From Undaria pinnatifida (Eukaryota; Sar; Phaeophyceae; Laminariales; Alariaceae), in NCBI GenBank assembly GCA_012845835.1, contig JABAKD010000030.1, positions 12,627,580 through 12,691,579 on the forward strand: 64,000 nt of DNA. Reading direction: 5' to 3'. Shown here piece by piece: positions 63,240 through 64,000 of the stretch (its first letter is position 1; each line of letters starts with the position of its first letter). The notes beneath the pieces were generated by a model. The model was not told the DNA's origin and did not search any database. It was given only the letters and a program-made list of their open reading frames with translations. The position numbers and the translations under genes were made by a program.

Positions 63240-64000
63240 ACAGAACAATCGAGAGAGCGGAAGAGATGAGAGCCCACGCGCCGGACACACACACAGTCGG
63301 GTGTTTGATAAAACAGGTACCTGGTATATCTTTATTATATAATACGCTAACGTCGTGGTCTTGGCGTTTTTTGGGATCTTTCAAAGTATCTTGGTTGTAA
63401 CACCCCCCCAAAAAAACTGCAACTCCCGAGCTCCACTCGGCCTCCGGCGGCCTCGCGATCCCGCCACGTCCCATCCGCACACAACAGCACTACGACGTGC
63501 CGGCGAAAGAACGGGCGTCGGTGCCCCACCTCGGCGAGGGGGGAGCGTGCAAATCGCCCTCTCGGGGACGTCTCGCTTGCCTCCCCCCGCTATTTCTTCC
63601 TCGCTGCCCGCTTTTTTTTTTTCGAACTCCAACTATATTACACTTTCGAATTGCTTTCAGCCACTTGAGCCGACAAGCGCGCCTGCGTCAACAGCAAGCA
63701 CAACAACACCAGGACCAATCATAGCAGCGTCCAGCCGTCGCCGCTCGCCGTGCGCAGAATCGGCAACGCGAGTGCTTTTCGCTTGGCCCCCGGCGTGGCG
63801 GGGAATACTAAACAATTGCAAATCCCGCCCAGCCCGAGAGCATTGTAACCAACTAATCGGCTGCTGCTCGCCTGTCAGGTGGATTGCTCTACGTGTTGCT
63901 GCATTGCTGTACTGCTGTACTGGGTAGGTCCGTGGGTGGATGGTGGGTGGTGGCTGGGTGGTGGACGGCGGCTCGCTCGCTCCCCGAGATGGCCGAGTAT
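63240..64000. other. right end, no gene confirmed
   Basis: C- and G-rich sequence with open frames on both strands. TTGCTTTCAG at about 63651-63660 looks like a plus-strand acceptor followed by about 80 open codons of Ser/Thr/Pro-rich residues, which may be an exon running off the region, but nothing else supports it. Confidence 0.25.

Overview
The window looks like nuclear DNA of an intron-rich eukaryote. Genes are split into short exons by canonical GT-AG introns of 80 bases to 7.4 kb, most intergenic and intronic DNA is dispersed or tandem repeat, and no prokaryotic operon, rRNA or canonical tRNA is present. The gene content (a cyclin B-like protein and a ubiquitin-like-domain PI4-kinase) and the large repeat-filled introns would suit a brown alga or another stramenopile. 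That placement is inference, because no lineage-specific marker was seen.

Three gene models were assembled by hand from exon reading frames and splice sites, with every exon phase checked to join in frame. (1) Plus strand, 4936-12270: seven exons, 750 residues, family not recognised, with a C-x2-C-x9-C-x2-C motif in the last exon. (2) Minus strand, 29316-22217: a cyclin B-like mitotic cyclin, two exons separated by a 4.97 kb intron, 708 residues, with a destruction box and a complete cyclin box. (3) Minus strand, 58603-37799: a ubiquitin-like/PI4-kinase (type II or gamma-like PI3/PI4-kinase fold), eleven exons over 20.8 kb, 1,095 residues. A fourth, weaker plus-strand model starts at 59076, divergent from the kinase. 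The short ORF on the minus strand at 743-1441 is a doubtful hypothetical.

The rest is repeat. The families include: a tRNA-derived SINE with A and B boxes and a poly(A) tail (three copies, one truncated); an abundant element whose core carries an ATG frame beginning MSFDEIFDL (about eleven copies or fragments); long C-rich composite elements at 31.9-33.3 kb and 52.5-53.5 kb; a TRIM-like unit with 73-bp direct terminal repeats around a tRNA-like core at 33.5-33.8 kb; a poly(A)-tailed element; and many micro- and minisatellites. Tandem repeats crowd the kinase introns.

The genes show no joint pathway beyond general cell-cycle and membrane-signalling roles. I found no defence island, biosynthetic cluster, CRISPR array or other multi-gene system. 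The features most worth following are the repeat families, the unusual kinase architecture, and the repeat-derived 3' end of the cyclin.
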